Shown here: piece after piece, positions 9,600 through 17,503 of the stretch | How positions within the stretch are numbered: position 1 is the first letter of the stretch | Layout: the number at the start of each line of letters is the position of its first letter | Assembly (NCBI GenBank): GCA_003427395.1 | Contig: BFEA01000140.1 | Coordinates: 1,441,836 to 1,476,296 of the forward strand | DNA length: 34,461 nt | Direction of reading: 5' to 3' | DNA from: Chara braunii | Taxonomy: Eukaryota; Streptophyta; Charophyceae; Charales; Characeae | Made by a program: the position numbers and the translations under genes | The notes under the pieces: generated by a model | Told to the model about the DNA's origin: nothing | The model's input: only the letters and a program-made list of their open reading frames with translations | Databases searched by the model: none

Positions 9600-10012
9600 A
9601 GAACTAACCAGCCACGGAAGCGACACCTTCTGGCGACCGGGGTGCCCGAATAGATGGAGACAGGGCCATGAGCAGACAGCCCTCGGAACGCCCTTGGGGT
9701 GTATGTAGGCTGCGAAGAAAAGCATGAGTTTGTAGTGGGACGGGGGAAGGGGGGGAAAGACCAGAGATGGAACTGATACAGGTAATCCTAAATGACGGTG
9801 CAAAACGAGGTCAATTATTGCATTCACTGCAAGAGTAGCGGTGAGCATACACCCCCATCAACCTGGAATTGCAAGGATATGTTGTCCTGTTTTCATTCTC
9901 TACCTACGGTTTACCGGGCATTTTTGTATAACGATATATATATGTTTAGGCCATCACTGCATCAACTGAAAGACATGTCTCATCCGGCTACCATAGCCCC
10001 GAGCAATTCCGA
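9600..10012. other. Intergenic, downstream of the ABCA gene
   Basis: No supportable gene. This is the region into which the minus-strand ABCA transcript would terminate. Confidence 0.4.
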
Positions 10013-10018
10013 TTTATT
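10013..10018 (-). terminator. Candidate polyadenylation signal for ABCA
   Basis: TTTATT on the plus strand reads AATAAA on the minus strand, about 230 nt beyond the ABCA stop codon. It is the nearest match found downstream. Plant and algal signals are loose, so this is a guess that 3'-end reads would settle. Confidence 0.3.
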
Positions 10019-10247
10019 TTCCTCAGGATTTGAACTCTCAACAGTTGATGGGTATTACCATTCATTCAGCCACAAGGGCTACGCGCGAGGGAGGCGGAGG
10101 AGGAGAAGACGGAAAATCGAAAGAAGAAGAGAGAAAAGAAGGAAACTACCGGGAGAGAACCGCTGAAGGAGCAGGCAGGAGCTGCGGCTGCTGTACTTTC
10201 GCCTTTCCCGCCGTCTTTGATGCTCTCTCTCGGTCCTGTCCAGCAGG

Positions 10248-13200
10248 TCACCTTCCCGCGGGCAAACTGACAGCCTCTCCAACCATCGGGTTGTCGAAGC
10301 TGCCCATCCTACGCCTGGAGAAAGAGCCGACAGTCTGAAGAACATTAGCCCGCGCGAGGTGCTCAGCTGCGACCTGCAGCGATGCCGGTGCCGCGCGAGG
10401 TAGGGAGAAGCTGGCCACCTTGAGACACCCCTGGTCATCCTGCTGCCACGTGAGATCTATCATCAGGCCATACGGCGCCTCCGCCGTCGCGGAGTCTGGG
10501 ATAAGCACAGCCTCCGCTCCGACCGGGACGTTGACGATCTGGTCGTTAGGCAACACCACTTTCTCGTATCTGCCTTCAGCCGCCGCGCTCTCAAGCTCCG
10601 CCCTCCTGGCTATCCGTAAGAAGACTTCTTCCATCGTGCTCAAGCTGAGTTGCAGGTCCGTGACCCCAAGCTGTTCCTTCGCCTCGTCGATCCGCCTGAA
10701 GAAGTCGGGCAGCGCATCTTCCTTCTTCCTAGACACGAGGAATTTGATATACGCGCCCGCGTCCTCCGTCGCCTCGACGTCGAGATGCGTCTTGAAAAAC
10801 GCGCGAACGCGTTTCCCCGCCTCCTCCTCTTCCTCCTGTCTCTGTCTGCCTTCCACGCTCTCGCCGTTCTCTCTCTCCCCCTGCCCCCCTTCCTCGTGCC
10901 CACCGGCCACGTTCTTTCCGCCAGCTACCGCGCCATTTCCCGCTCCCCGTCTCTCGCCGCCGCCATTCGCCGCCGCCGCCGCCGCCGCCTTCCGCACGCT
11001 GATATTCACTATGTACCCTTCTCCAAACCTCGACTTGAGATGGATGCTCGTCCCGATGCAGCGCAATTTCCCCTTGGCCATGATGGCGATCCGGTCCCCG
11101 AGAACATCCGCCTCCTCCATTGAGTGGGTCGTCAGGACGATGGCCCGCCCCGCCTTCGCGCTCTCGATAATGTCCCACACATGCCGGCGGGATATCGGAT
11201 CCATCCCAGTCGTCGGTTCGTCGAGGTAGACGATAGCAGGATCGCCGATCATTGCGATGGCCACACTGAGCCTCCGCTTCATTCCCCCGCTGTAACTGGC
11301 GGAACGCATATTTCCCGCCTCCGTGAGGCGCACCTTCTGCAAGAGCTGATCCGCTTCTGCGGCGATCTTCCCCTTGCGCATGCCCTTGATGCTAGCAAAC
11401 ATCCACAGGTGCTCTCTCCCTGTCATCGTGTCCCAGAGAATGTCGAACTGCGGGCAAACGCCCATCCTTTTCCGGATCCGATTCATCCCACTCGGGTCCC
11501 GAATCGAGTCCCCGTAGACGAGAGCGTCGCCGGATGTCGTCGGAATTACTCCCGTCAGGCAGTTGATGGTGGTCGTCTTGCCCGCCCCGTTGGGCCCCAG
11601 CAGACAGAAGAGCTTGCCTTTCTCGATGTTGAACCAAGAGCCCTTGACAGCGTGGAACTCGGGAGTGGAGTGCAGCCGGCACCGGCAACAACACCCGCAC
11701 TTCAGCGTCGTCTTTCTGGGAAATGCCTTCACGAGACCGCGCAGCTGAACAGCCACATCGGACCCGATCCGTCCCGACGAGGCCTGCTGCATCACGAGCG
11801 CCTCTTCTGCCTTCACATCCATGTCCTCCTCCGCGCCGTCGCCACCCTCCTGCCCCCTCTCTGTGCCACCCGATCGTTGCTGGCGTCCCTTCGACGACAG
11901 CCTTTTCGTCCACGTGCAACAGCCCCCCCCCTCCGTCGTTGACCCTTGACCCAACCAATAGGCCGGCGTCAGGAAGTAGTAATAGGGTTTGCGCACTCCG
12001 TTGGGGTCGGGCACAACGTTGTCCAAGTAAATAGCCAAGGTGAAGAAGACAAAGAAGCTGATGATGTAATGGTTCCAGATCTGAGCCATGGAATAGCAGT
12101 GGTCTTCACGGAGCTGCTTTCCCCTGTCCCGCCACTTGATCCCATCGTCCTCCTTCGTCGCCGTACTGTCGCCCATATACTTCAGGCCGAGAGAGAAGGA
12201 GTTGGGCGGGAACAACGACCAAAAGAAACGCACCTTGCTGCTGAAATCATGCTCGTACGGGAACCCGCTCATCGTCACAATAAGAGTTAAGAAACCGATG
12301 ATATACACGAAGAAGCCTACGTTGATCGCAGAAGAGGATTTGGAAATGAAGGCCGACAGCATAAAAGCGAATCCAATCATGGACAGAGAGAACAAGAAGT
12401 AATGAAAGAACTGAACACCGAGATCGTTCTTCAGAAAGAAGGGGAACTGAAACACCATGCCGAAAATAACTATGAACAAGGAAGAAATCACAGACAGAGC
12501 AATCTCCCACGCCAGCCAAGTGACCCAGTACGCCGACGTGAAGGCGCCCATGGTCGACATCGCTTGGCGGAGCTTGAGCTCGCGCTCGCGCACGAGCGCG
12601 GTCATCTGCACCACGAACCCAAACATGGCCGCGGCGAAGAGGAAGAACGGCCCTGCTGTGCCCACGGGAGAAAAGAGCTCCTGCGCAGGATGCGCGAATT
12701 CCGAGAAGGACACGTCCCACTTCAGCTCTTCCGCAATGGAATTATGGACCCCGCAGTCTCTCAGCAGCCCGCGCGCCAGCTCTCTCTCCACAGCCATCTG
12801 CATAGGCAGCTGGAACATGAAGTTCGCGTCTTCGATGTCCCCTCTCTTGTTCACTTTGGCTGTCGAGTTGGTCTGCAATCCGTATCCCAACAGCCGCCGC
12901 TCGACACTGCCGCAAGCCACGACCTTCTGGCTGCCGTCCTGTTTCGTTAAATTGTGGAAGAGAAGCGCTCCCATCGCCCGGAAAGGATTGGCAAGCAGCC
13001 ACTCATCCACCGCGGCCGCGCTTTCAAAGCCTAGCACATTGTCGGTGGTGATCTTCCTCTTGCCGTTGTTCTCCATGATAGCGCGCACGGTGTCCTTCAC
13101 CAGATTGTCCGACATCGGACTGTAGAGGAAGTCGTAGCAGCCCGGCTTCACATTATACCCCTGACTGCACGACGGGATGGCCGTGAGGGCCTTCTGCTCC

Positions 13201-13514
13201 GGATCCATGATGTTCTTGAACACCGTTACGGATCTCCAGCGCACTCTGACCGCTTGGTCGAAGCAGAAGATTAGGAAAATGAAGAAGAAAGAGGAGAAGA
13301 GCTGCAAGAAAGTCGCTCGTCGGCTGCGCCACGAAAGTATGAAGTTCTTCCACATCATTGCCCCGCATTGCTGCGCAAAGAGCGCCGCCCAGCCCTTTGC
13401 ATCGCCATCCTCTTCTGCCCCAGGTGGGGCTGCCAGTGCTGTGGAGCCGGCCGGCATTTCGCCGACCATCCTTCCTCCTCCCCCTACCCCTCCCCCATTG
13501 TTTCTCGATCCCAT
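10248..13514 (-). CDS. ABCA: Half-size ABC transporter, subfamily A (plant ATH type)
   Basis: Predicted 1088-residue membrane ATPase that would use ATP to move a lipid-like or other hydrophobic substrate; the substrate is not readable from sequence. Order: hydrophilic N-terminus; TM1 about 69-87; a lumenal or extracellular loop about 90-282 with several Cys; TM2-TM5 about 282-417; TM6 about 480-499; TPAYWLG at 516-522; nucleotide-binding domain about 585-832; C-terminal regulatory domain about 903-1088. Key sites: Walker A GPNGAGKTT 640-648, Q-loop Gln689, signature YSGGM 741-745, Walker B AIVYLDEP 760-767, D-loop TGMD, H-loop His797. The C-terminal wording (LSTMEEVFLRIA, LTWQQDDQG) is typical of plant ABCA half-transporters, which are usually about 900-1000 residues. 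The extra length comes from a low-complexity segment at about 843-902 and a charged linker at about 525-580. The frame is open further upstream to 13763, but its first codon is GTG and no ATG occurs before 13512-13514. That ATG has a purine at -3 and G at +4. No intron interrupts 3.3 kb. Half-transporters of this topology must dimerise. Confidence 0.92.
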   Translation of the reverse strand: MGSRNNGGGVGGGGRMVGEMPAGSTALAAPPGAEEDGDAKGWAALFAQQCGAMMWKNFILSWRSRRATFLQLFSSFFFIFLIFCFDQAVRVRWRSVTVFKNIMDPEQKALTAIPSCSQGYNVKPGCYDFLYSPMSDNLVKDTVRAIMENNGKRKITTDNVLGFESAAAVDEWLLANPFRAMGALLFHNLTKQDGSQKVVACGSVERRLLGYGLQTNSTAKVNKRGDIEDANFMFQLPMQMAVERELARGLLRDCGVHNSIAEELKWDVSFSEFAHPAQELFSPVGTAGPFFLFAAAMFGFVVQMTALVRERELKLRQAMSTMGAFTSAYWVTWLAWEIALSVISSLFIVIFGMVFQFPFFLKNDLGVQFFHYFLFSLSMIGFAFMLSAFISKSSSAINVGFFVYIIGFLTLIVTMSGFPYEHDFSSKVRFFWSLFPPNSFSLGLKYMGDSTATKEDDGIKWRDRGKQLREDHCYSMAQIWNHYIISFFVFFTLAIYLDNVVPDPNGVRKPYYYFLTPAYWLGQGSTTEGGGCCTWTKRLSSKGRQQRSGGTERGQEGGDGAEEDMDVKAEEALVMQQASSGRIGSDVAVQLRGLVKAFPRKTTLKCGCCCRCRLHSTPEFHAVKGSWFNIEKGKLFCLLGPNGAGKTTTINCLTGVIPTTSGDALVYGDSIRDPSGMNRIRKRMGVCPQFDILWDTMTGREHLWMFASIKGMRKGKIAAEADQLLQKVRLTEAGNMRSASYSGGMKRRLSVAIAMIGDPAIVYLDEPTTGMDPISRRHVWDIIESAKAGRAIVLTTHSMEEADVLGDRIAIMAKGKLRCIGTSIHLKSRFGEGYIVNISVRKAAAAAAANGGGERRGAGNGAVAGGKNVAGGHEEGGQGERENGESVEGRQRQEEEEEAGKRVRAFFKTHLDVEATEDAGAYIKFLVSRKKEDALPDFFRRIDEAKEQLGVTDLQLSLSTMEEVFLRIARRAELESAAAEGRYEKVVLPNDQIVNVPVGAEAVLIPDSATAEAPYGLMIDLTWQQDDQGCLKVASFSLPRAAPASLQVAAEHLARANVLQTVGSFSRRRMGSFDNPMVGEAVSLPAGR
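10968..10990. repeat. GCC/CGC trinucleotide repeat within ABCA
   Basis: Seven to eight uninterrupted GCC-type triplets encode, on the minus strand, a run of alanines at the start of the low-complexity insertion between the nucleotide-binding domain and the C-terminal domain. Length variation here would stay in frame. Confidence 0.85.
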
Positions 13515-13763
13515 CCCTTTCAGCAACTCGGCGCCAGGCGTCTTCACGTTACCCGCGTACACGCCAGCAAATAGAGAAGAAGAATAGAAGAAAACGAAGA
13601 AGAAGAAGAAGAATAGTGGAAAACAGTGGCCAAAAAGAAGAAGAAGTAGAAGAAGAAGAAGAAGTGAAAAGCAAGGCCCTGATTGCGTGCCCACAGTCGT
13701 GCGCAGTTTATTCACCCTCCTTCCTCTTGACCTCCACCTTTTTGCTTCAGGAATTCCTCCCAC
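13515..13763 (-). promoter_or_regulatory. TTC-rich leader upstream of the ABCA start
   Basis: Read on the minus strand, the 250 bases before the ATG are rich in CTT/TTC (plus-strand GAA clusters at about 13575-13612 and 13635-13665). The frame remains open but would encode only Leu and Phe runs and lacks an ATG, so it is taken as 5' untranslated leader or proximal promoter. Pyrimidine-rich patches near transcription starts are common in plants. No TATA box was convincingly seen. Confidence 0.45.
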
Positions 13764-13913
13764 TTATTCCCCACGCTAACGGCGCATATTTCCTCACTCT
13801 TACTTCACGCTCCTCAGCCGCTTGCCTCCTCCTCCCCCCGTGCCGCCGACTGATGTGTCAATTTGATGATACTGCCAGTAGCAGGTCAATTGATTGACAG
13901 TACAGATCGGCAA

Positions 13914-14038
13914 GATCCGATAAGGGTAAGAGCACAGGCGGATCGTGCGGAAGTGCAGTAGATCGAGTCCCACAGGAAAAACGGAACTCTCTTTCTTTTC
14001 CTTCCTGAAGGTAACAGGGCGAGATGGAGTGGCTCGCC

Positions 14039-14070
<32 letters not shown>

Positions 14071-14194
14071 GATCGCTCAAACGGGTCTTAGCGATCGCGA
14101 CGGTACAAGAGATCCGATTTAAATAAAGAGCACAAGGCGGATCGTGAGGAAATGCAGTACATCCAGAGTCCTCTTACAGGAAAGACGGAGCTCT
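13914..14194. repeat. Diverged direct repeat pair A/B upstream of ABCA
   Basis: Copy A (13914-13992) and copy B (14111-14194) both run GATCCGAT, AAGAGCACA, GGCGGATCGTG, GGAAxTGCAGTA, ACAGGAAA, ACGGA, CTCT. The spacing is about 197 bp. A run of A at 14039-14067 and the phrase GATCGCTCAAACGGG / GATCAAACGGGCT extend the similarity. They lie in the region expected to hold distal promoter sequence of the minus-strand ABCA gene. Confidence 0.75.
14039..14067. repeat. Poly-A run, 29 bases
   Basis: Uninterrupted A tract between repeat copies A and B. The flanks (GGCTCGCC / GGCGATCGCT) are not a clear direct duplication. Confidence 0.9.
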
Positions 14195-14277
14195 TGTTGT
14201 TCTCAAAGGACTTGGCAAGTGAATCGATCAAACGGGCTTGGTGCTCACCAAGGACTTGTATAACTGACTGCTTACGG

Positions 14278-14291
14278 AAAAAATAGGAGCA

Positions 14292-14334
<43 letters not shown>

Positions 14335-14382
14335 ATAATAATAATAATAATAATAAATTAAAAAAAAAGAAAAAATAGGAGC
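14278..14382. repeat. AT/AAT microsatellite between 13-bp direct repeats
   Basis: AAAAAATAGGAGC occurs at 14278-14290 and exactly again at 14370-14382. Between them lie about 18 AT units (from about 14295), about eight AAT units (to about 14355) and an A-rich tail. The flanking identity could be a target-site duplication around an inserted A-rich sequence that grew into a microsatellite, or a slippage product. Confidence 0.8.
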
Positions 14383-14437
14383 GCGAGGCGTACCTTGTTA
14401 AGGACAGTATATAGATTTGGGGTTAAGCAGTAAAACT

Positions 14438-14712
14438 GGAACAAACACGGAACTTTCTCAGAGGTGTCTGATCGCCCTGACAAGCTATTTAATCGCCCTT
14501 GCGAGATTAGCAGGCAGACGATGAAGACTACTCGGAAGAGTCGGGCAGAATACCCAATAGATAGATTTGAATTAAACAGTAATAAAGGGCAGAATACCCA
14601 GTAAAGGGCAGTAGATAGATTTTACAGTAATTAAACAGCAAAAAACGGAACAAACACGGAACTTTATCAGACGTGTCTGATCGCCCGGACAAGCTATCTA
14701 CTCGCCCTTACG
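14438..14712. repeat. Diverged direct repeat pair C/D upstream of ABCA
   Basis: GGAACAAACACGGAACTTT begins at 14438 and at 14647 (209-bp period). Both continue with TCAGA.GTGTCTGATCGCCC, GACAAGCTAT and TCGCCCTT. A further shared phrase, CAATGAAGACT or CGATGAAGACT followed by GGGCAGA, occurs at about 14518 and 14823. The pair resembles A/B (ACAGGAAAAACGGAACTCT), so all four may be one family. Confidence 0.75.
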
Positions 14713-14939
14713 TCCAACCGTTAGGCAGTACACGGCCCCAGCCTTGCAGAAGAGAAACGCGTCGCCTACTCCAAAATCGCGGCCGATGCATGGCCGTGAG
14801 CACTCGTGGTTTAGGGGACGGACAATGAAGACTCTGAAGAATCCGGGCAGAGTGTAGTAAGATGAAGCGAGCGAAGGGAAGGAGCATAGTAGTAATGTAG
14901 AGGAAAAGTAGGCGACAACTCAGAAAATCACTTGTCAAT

Positions 14940-14958
14940 GAGAGAGAGAGAGAGAGAG
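14940..14958. repeat. (GA)n microsatellite
   Basis: About nine GA units. Confidence 0.95.
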
Positions 14959-15053
14959 TTAGGTGCGAGAAAGAGGCAGGGCCAAAACGGAGAAGAGAGC
15001 GGAGGCAAGCAAAGGTTGACTGCGGTCTTTTTGCGTACCTTCAGCGACGTGTG

Positions 15054-15175
15054 TTAGGCTCTCTGTTTATTTTCTCCCATTCCTGCTCTTGCTCGCCCTC
15101 CTACATGGTTCCTCGCCCCTTTTAGCTCTCATCCTGACACCTGGGGCCCATGCCTAGGAATATAGCTACCAAGCT

Positions 15176-15228
<53 letters not shown>

Positions 15229-15648
15229 GTCTGGCTGGGTGAATGTGCCGACCAAGGTGGAAATAAATAGACAGATAAACAAGCAGGAAGAAAAAGGAAT
15301 CAGGCGAAAGTCAGCAAAGATGCAGCGAACGGAGGGGAGGCAAAATGATAAAAGAGGGAAAGAAGCGGGAAGCCGTGAATAGCACCTGAGGGACAATTCC
15401 GAGGGAGGTCAAAACGGAAAACAGAGCGGATAATACTCTTTCCAGAAAAGAAAAGAAAAAAAACAGAGCGGAGGAAAGTACAGAGACTTCAACAACGCTG
15501 TAGATTATATATATATATCTCGGCAACTTCTCTGGATCCTGCTACGGTAGGCTTTTGCTTTTCTCCCTTTCCTTCTCCTGTTCGCCCTCCTACATGGGTT
15601 TCCCCCCGTTCTCGCTCTCACCCCGCCATGTGTGCACCACACCTAGGT
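15054..15648. repeat. Diverged direct repeats, about 490 bp apart
   Basis: Segments 15054-15158 and 15544-15648 share TTTTCTCCC, CTCGCCCTCCTACATGG or TTCGCCCTCCTACATGG, GCTCTCA and CACxTAGG. Upstream of each, CAAAACGGA and GAGCGGAGG also recur (14985-15005 and 15411-15475). This looks like a roughly 490-bp segmental duplication that has since diverged. Confidence 0.55.
15175..15222. repeat. (GC)n(GA)n microsatellite
   Basis: About eight GC units run directly into about sixteen GA units. Alternating GC of this length can adopt left-handed helix form; whether it does so here is unknown. Confidence 0.95.
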
Positions 15649-15751
15649 AGGGTGGCAGCAGATTAGCCAATCAAGACCTTCGCTGGGTCCCCAGCAACCC
15701 GATCCATCCAGAGCTGGAGTTTCGGTTTTAGGTAGAGCCTTTCATCATTTT

Positions 15752-16312
15752 TCATCTTGAAAACCTCAAGTCGAAGGGCGCGGAGCGGACATGGATGCAG
15801 AAAAGCCCCAGTACCAGTAATGTCATTGCGCGCGAAAGCATGGGTGGAGAAATCCCCGCCCTTGTTAATGCAGTGGCGCCAAAAAGCCCCAGTAGTAATG
15901 TAATTGTGCGCGAAAACATGGGTGGAGAAATTCCCGCCCTTGTTAATGCAGTGGCGCCAAAAAGCCCCAGTAATCTGATTGTGCGCGAAAGCATGGGTGG
16001 AGAAATTCCCGCCCTTGTTAATGCAGTGGTGCCAGTAATTGTGCGCGAAAGCATGGGCGGAGAAATTCCCGCCGCCCTCGTTAATTGCAGTGGCGCCTTT
16101 TGAAAATTTCCGCCCTTGATGATGCCGCCTCCCGCGGAATTCCCCCGCCGGAATTGTTGCTCCCGCGCTTGTCCTTGCTGTCTTCCGCGGTAGTCGGCGG
16201 CTCGCCCTTGATGATGCCGCCCCCCGCGCGGATGATCGACTCCGCGCTTACGTCGCTCCTCCAATTGCCGGCGCTCATTCCATTTTTCTTTGGTATTTTC
16301 CCCGGCGCCCAT
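15752..16312 (-). CDS. Uncertain ORF with repeated ALTRAGISPP peptide
   Basis: A minus-strand frame of 186 codons starts at an ATG in a GCCATGG context. The first 75 residues are charged and Gly/Arg-rich, followed by about four repeats built on ALTRAGISPPMLSRTI and LLGLFGAT. It is not recognised as any family. The plus strand over the same array is also open, encoding RESMGGEIPALVNAV repeats (15795-16103). Because tandem units divisible by three keep both strands open, neither frame is persuasive without expression data. Confidence 0.18.
   Translation of the reverse strand: MGAGENTKEKWNERRQLEERRKRGVDHPRGGRHHQGRAADYRGRQQGQAREQQFRRGNSAGGGIIKGGNFQKAPLQLTRAAGISPPMLSRTITGTTALTRAGISPPMLSRTIRLLGLFGATALTRAGISPPMFSRTITLLLGLFGATALTRAGISPPMLSRAMTLLVLGLFCIHVRSAPFDLRFSR
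15797..16110. repeat. Four-copy tandem array, units of 78/75/60 bp
   Basis: The core GCGCGAAAxCATGGG begins at 15830, 15908, 15983 and 16043. Each copy continues with GGAGAAAT.CCCGCC, CTTGTTAATGCAGTGG and, in two cases, CGCCAAAAAGCCCCAG. The spacings 78, 75 and 60 are all multiples of three, so frames on both strands remain open across the array. The last copy decays after 16085. Confidence 0.9.
15830..16073. promoter_or_regulatory. Cluster of E2F-like motifs
   Basis: Matches to the E2F consensus TTTSGCGC occur six times within 221 bp. TTTCGCGC (as GCGCGAAA) is at 15830, 15908, 15983 and 16043. TTTGGCGC (as GCGCCAAA) is at 15876 and 15954. Near-consensus ATTCCCGCC occurs at 15930, 16005 and 16065. 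They sit in conserved positions of the tandem unit. E2F/DP factors of plants and algae bind such sites at cell-cycle genes. No cell-cycle gene is visible here and the ABCA start lies 2.3 kb away, so any regulatory role is inference. Confidence 0.4.
16111..16229. repeat. Short direct repeat, 92-bp period
   Basis: CGCCCTTGATGATGCCGCC followed by a C-rich CCCGCG occurs at 16111-16137 and 16203-16229 with one or two differences, in GC-rich DNA following the E2F-like array. Confidence 0.85.
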
Positions 16313-16319
16313 GGCATAC

Positions 16320-16895
16320 TCAACTAAGACTTGACTTCCGCTTTAAAAATAAAAATAAAAAACTAAGACTTCCCTCATGTATGTGACCGCTTTTCAGATA
16401 CGGCCAGAATGCACCTAACCTGTATTACGTCCACAGAGAAACGGAAAAAGAAAGTCCTCGTATGAGTTTTAGCCCTCATTCCATTTGTTTTTTTCGTTTT
16501 TTTTCCCCAGGCGCTCTTTCCCCTCACCGAAGCAGGGTAGTCCTTCCTCGTTGCTTCCCTCCCGCGGCGAAGTCCCACTAGCGCAGAGGATTGGATGAAA
16601 GGCCTGAATCCGGACGTGTCGTACGCAGAGATGCAGAAATGCAGATCAATCGCGATTTTCTGCACCTCTCCACAAACGCGTCCAGATTCGGGCGTTAAAT
16701 CCAATCATCTTTGGTCATCAGGGCTGTGCACATCTACTCACCCATGTGGCTGCATGGCACACTCATCAACAGATGCAGACGTGTCAGAATGCTGAGGCAA
16801 ATAACTCGAAATTACCTGGACCCAGTCGAATTTTCTTTTCTTTTTCTTTTTTTTTCTTTTTTCTTTTTGGGTGGGAGTGGATCAGGACAATTCGA
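16320..16895. other. Intergenic, T/C-rich tracts, no gene seen
   Basis: Short frames only. Contains T-rich stretches at about 16488-16506 and 16830-16866. Confidence 0.4.
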
Positions 16896-16898
16896 AAG

Positions 16899-16941
16899 TA
16901 CTATTCGATGAAAAAAAAAAAAAAAAAAAAATACTATTCGA
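16899..16941 (+). mobile_element. Poly-A flanked by 10-bp direct repeat
   Basis: TACTATTCGA at 16899-16908 and again at 16932-16941 brackets only TG followed by 21 A. This is the pattern expected of an extremely 5'-truncated retroposition event: tail plus target-site duplication. Local duplication with slippage is the alternative. Confidence 0.5.
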
Positions 16942-17115
16942 AAAGGGCAAACCTGTATCAGTTCTGAGAACAGACCCGAGAATGTGGGAGTGGAGGGCAC
17001 AAGGAAGAGGAGGTCAGAACGACTGTCTATTGAACTATACACAGAGAATTGGATACAAGATGGTTATCCCACAGTAGTGGCAAGGACACGATGGGGACCC
17101 AGTCGATTCCATCCT

Positions 17116-17163
17116 CTCAAGGTCATGAAAAAAAAGAAAAGAAAAAAAAAAAGAACTCAAGGT
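17116..17163 (+). mobile_element. A-rich tract flanked by 8-bp direct repeat
   Basis: CTCAAGGT at 17116-17123 and 17156-17163 brackets CATG plus an A-rich tract interrupted by a few G. It is the same architecture as 16899-16941, with weaker support because the repeat is shorter. Confidence 0.35.
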
Positions 17164-17317
17164 ATATGCAAATCTGACCCCTCAAAAAAAAAAAAAAAAA
17201 AAAAAATCTGNNNNNNNNNNNNNNNNNNNNTCAAAAAAAAAAAAAAAAAAAAGAACTCAAGGTATATGCAAATCTGACCCCAAAAAAAAAAAAAAAAAAA
17301 AAAAAATCTGACCCCTC
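17152..17317. repeat. Duplicated block around scaffold gap
   Basis: GAACTCAAGGTATATGCAAA plus TCTGACCCC, followed by a long A run, appears on both sides of the gap (17153-17181 and 17253-17281). The sequence after the second A run, AATCTGACCCCTC (17305-17317), again repeats the start of that block. The simplest explanation is that both contig ends represent the same locus. The underlying locus would then be a poly-A tract flanked by an 11-14-bp direct repeat. Confidence 0.6.
17211..17230. other. Assembly gap, 20 N
   Basis: Twenty undetermined bases within poly-A sequence. The true size is unknown and may be negative, given the identical flanks. Confidence 0.98.
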
Positions 17318-17503
17318 CTTGCTTTATTTGAGCCCTCTTCTTCATTGGGACTCCACTGACTTGTCAGACGGGTGCAGTCAAGGGCCACCTGGGGCAAGAC
17401 TTGTTTGCTGCTCTCCCTTGGGAAATTCCAACCGTCGATGGCTTCCTTATCTCTCCGTTCTCTCCTCACGCCACCGTGGTTGTTCTCCACAACGGAGATG
17501 GCC

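Noticed and set aside
9231-9848. 205-codon minus-strand frame
   Set aside because: Its centre is a Phe/Val/Cys homopolymer run from poly-A and CA repeats, so its length is an artefact of low complexity.
10420-13125. Long plus-strand open frames (up to about 270 codons) opposite the ABCA gene
   Set aside because: They are antisense shadows of a GC-rich coding sequence. The minus-strand frame has complete ABC transporter motifs, and the plus-strand frames have none.
10248-13514. ABCA gene as a recent retrogene with poly-A tail
   Set aside because: The nearest long homopolymer downstream (9456-9513) is A on the plus strand, the wrong orientation for a minus-strand retrocopy, and no flanking duplication was found.
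15795-16103. 102-codon plus-strand frame with RESMGGEIPALVNAV repeats as a gene
   Set aside because: The tandem unit is divisible by three and both strands are open, so openness is not evidence of coding. No homology recognised.
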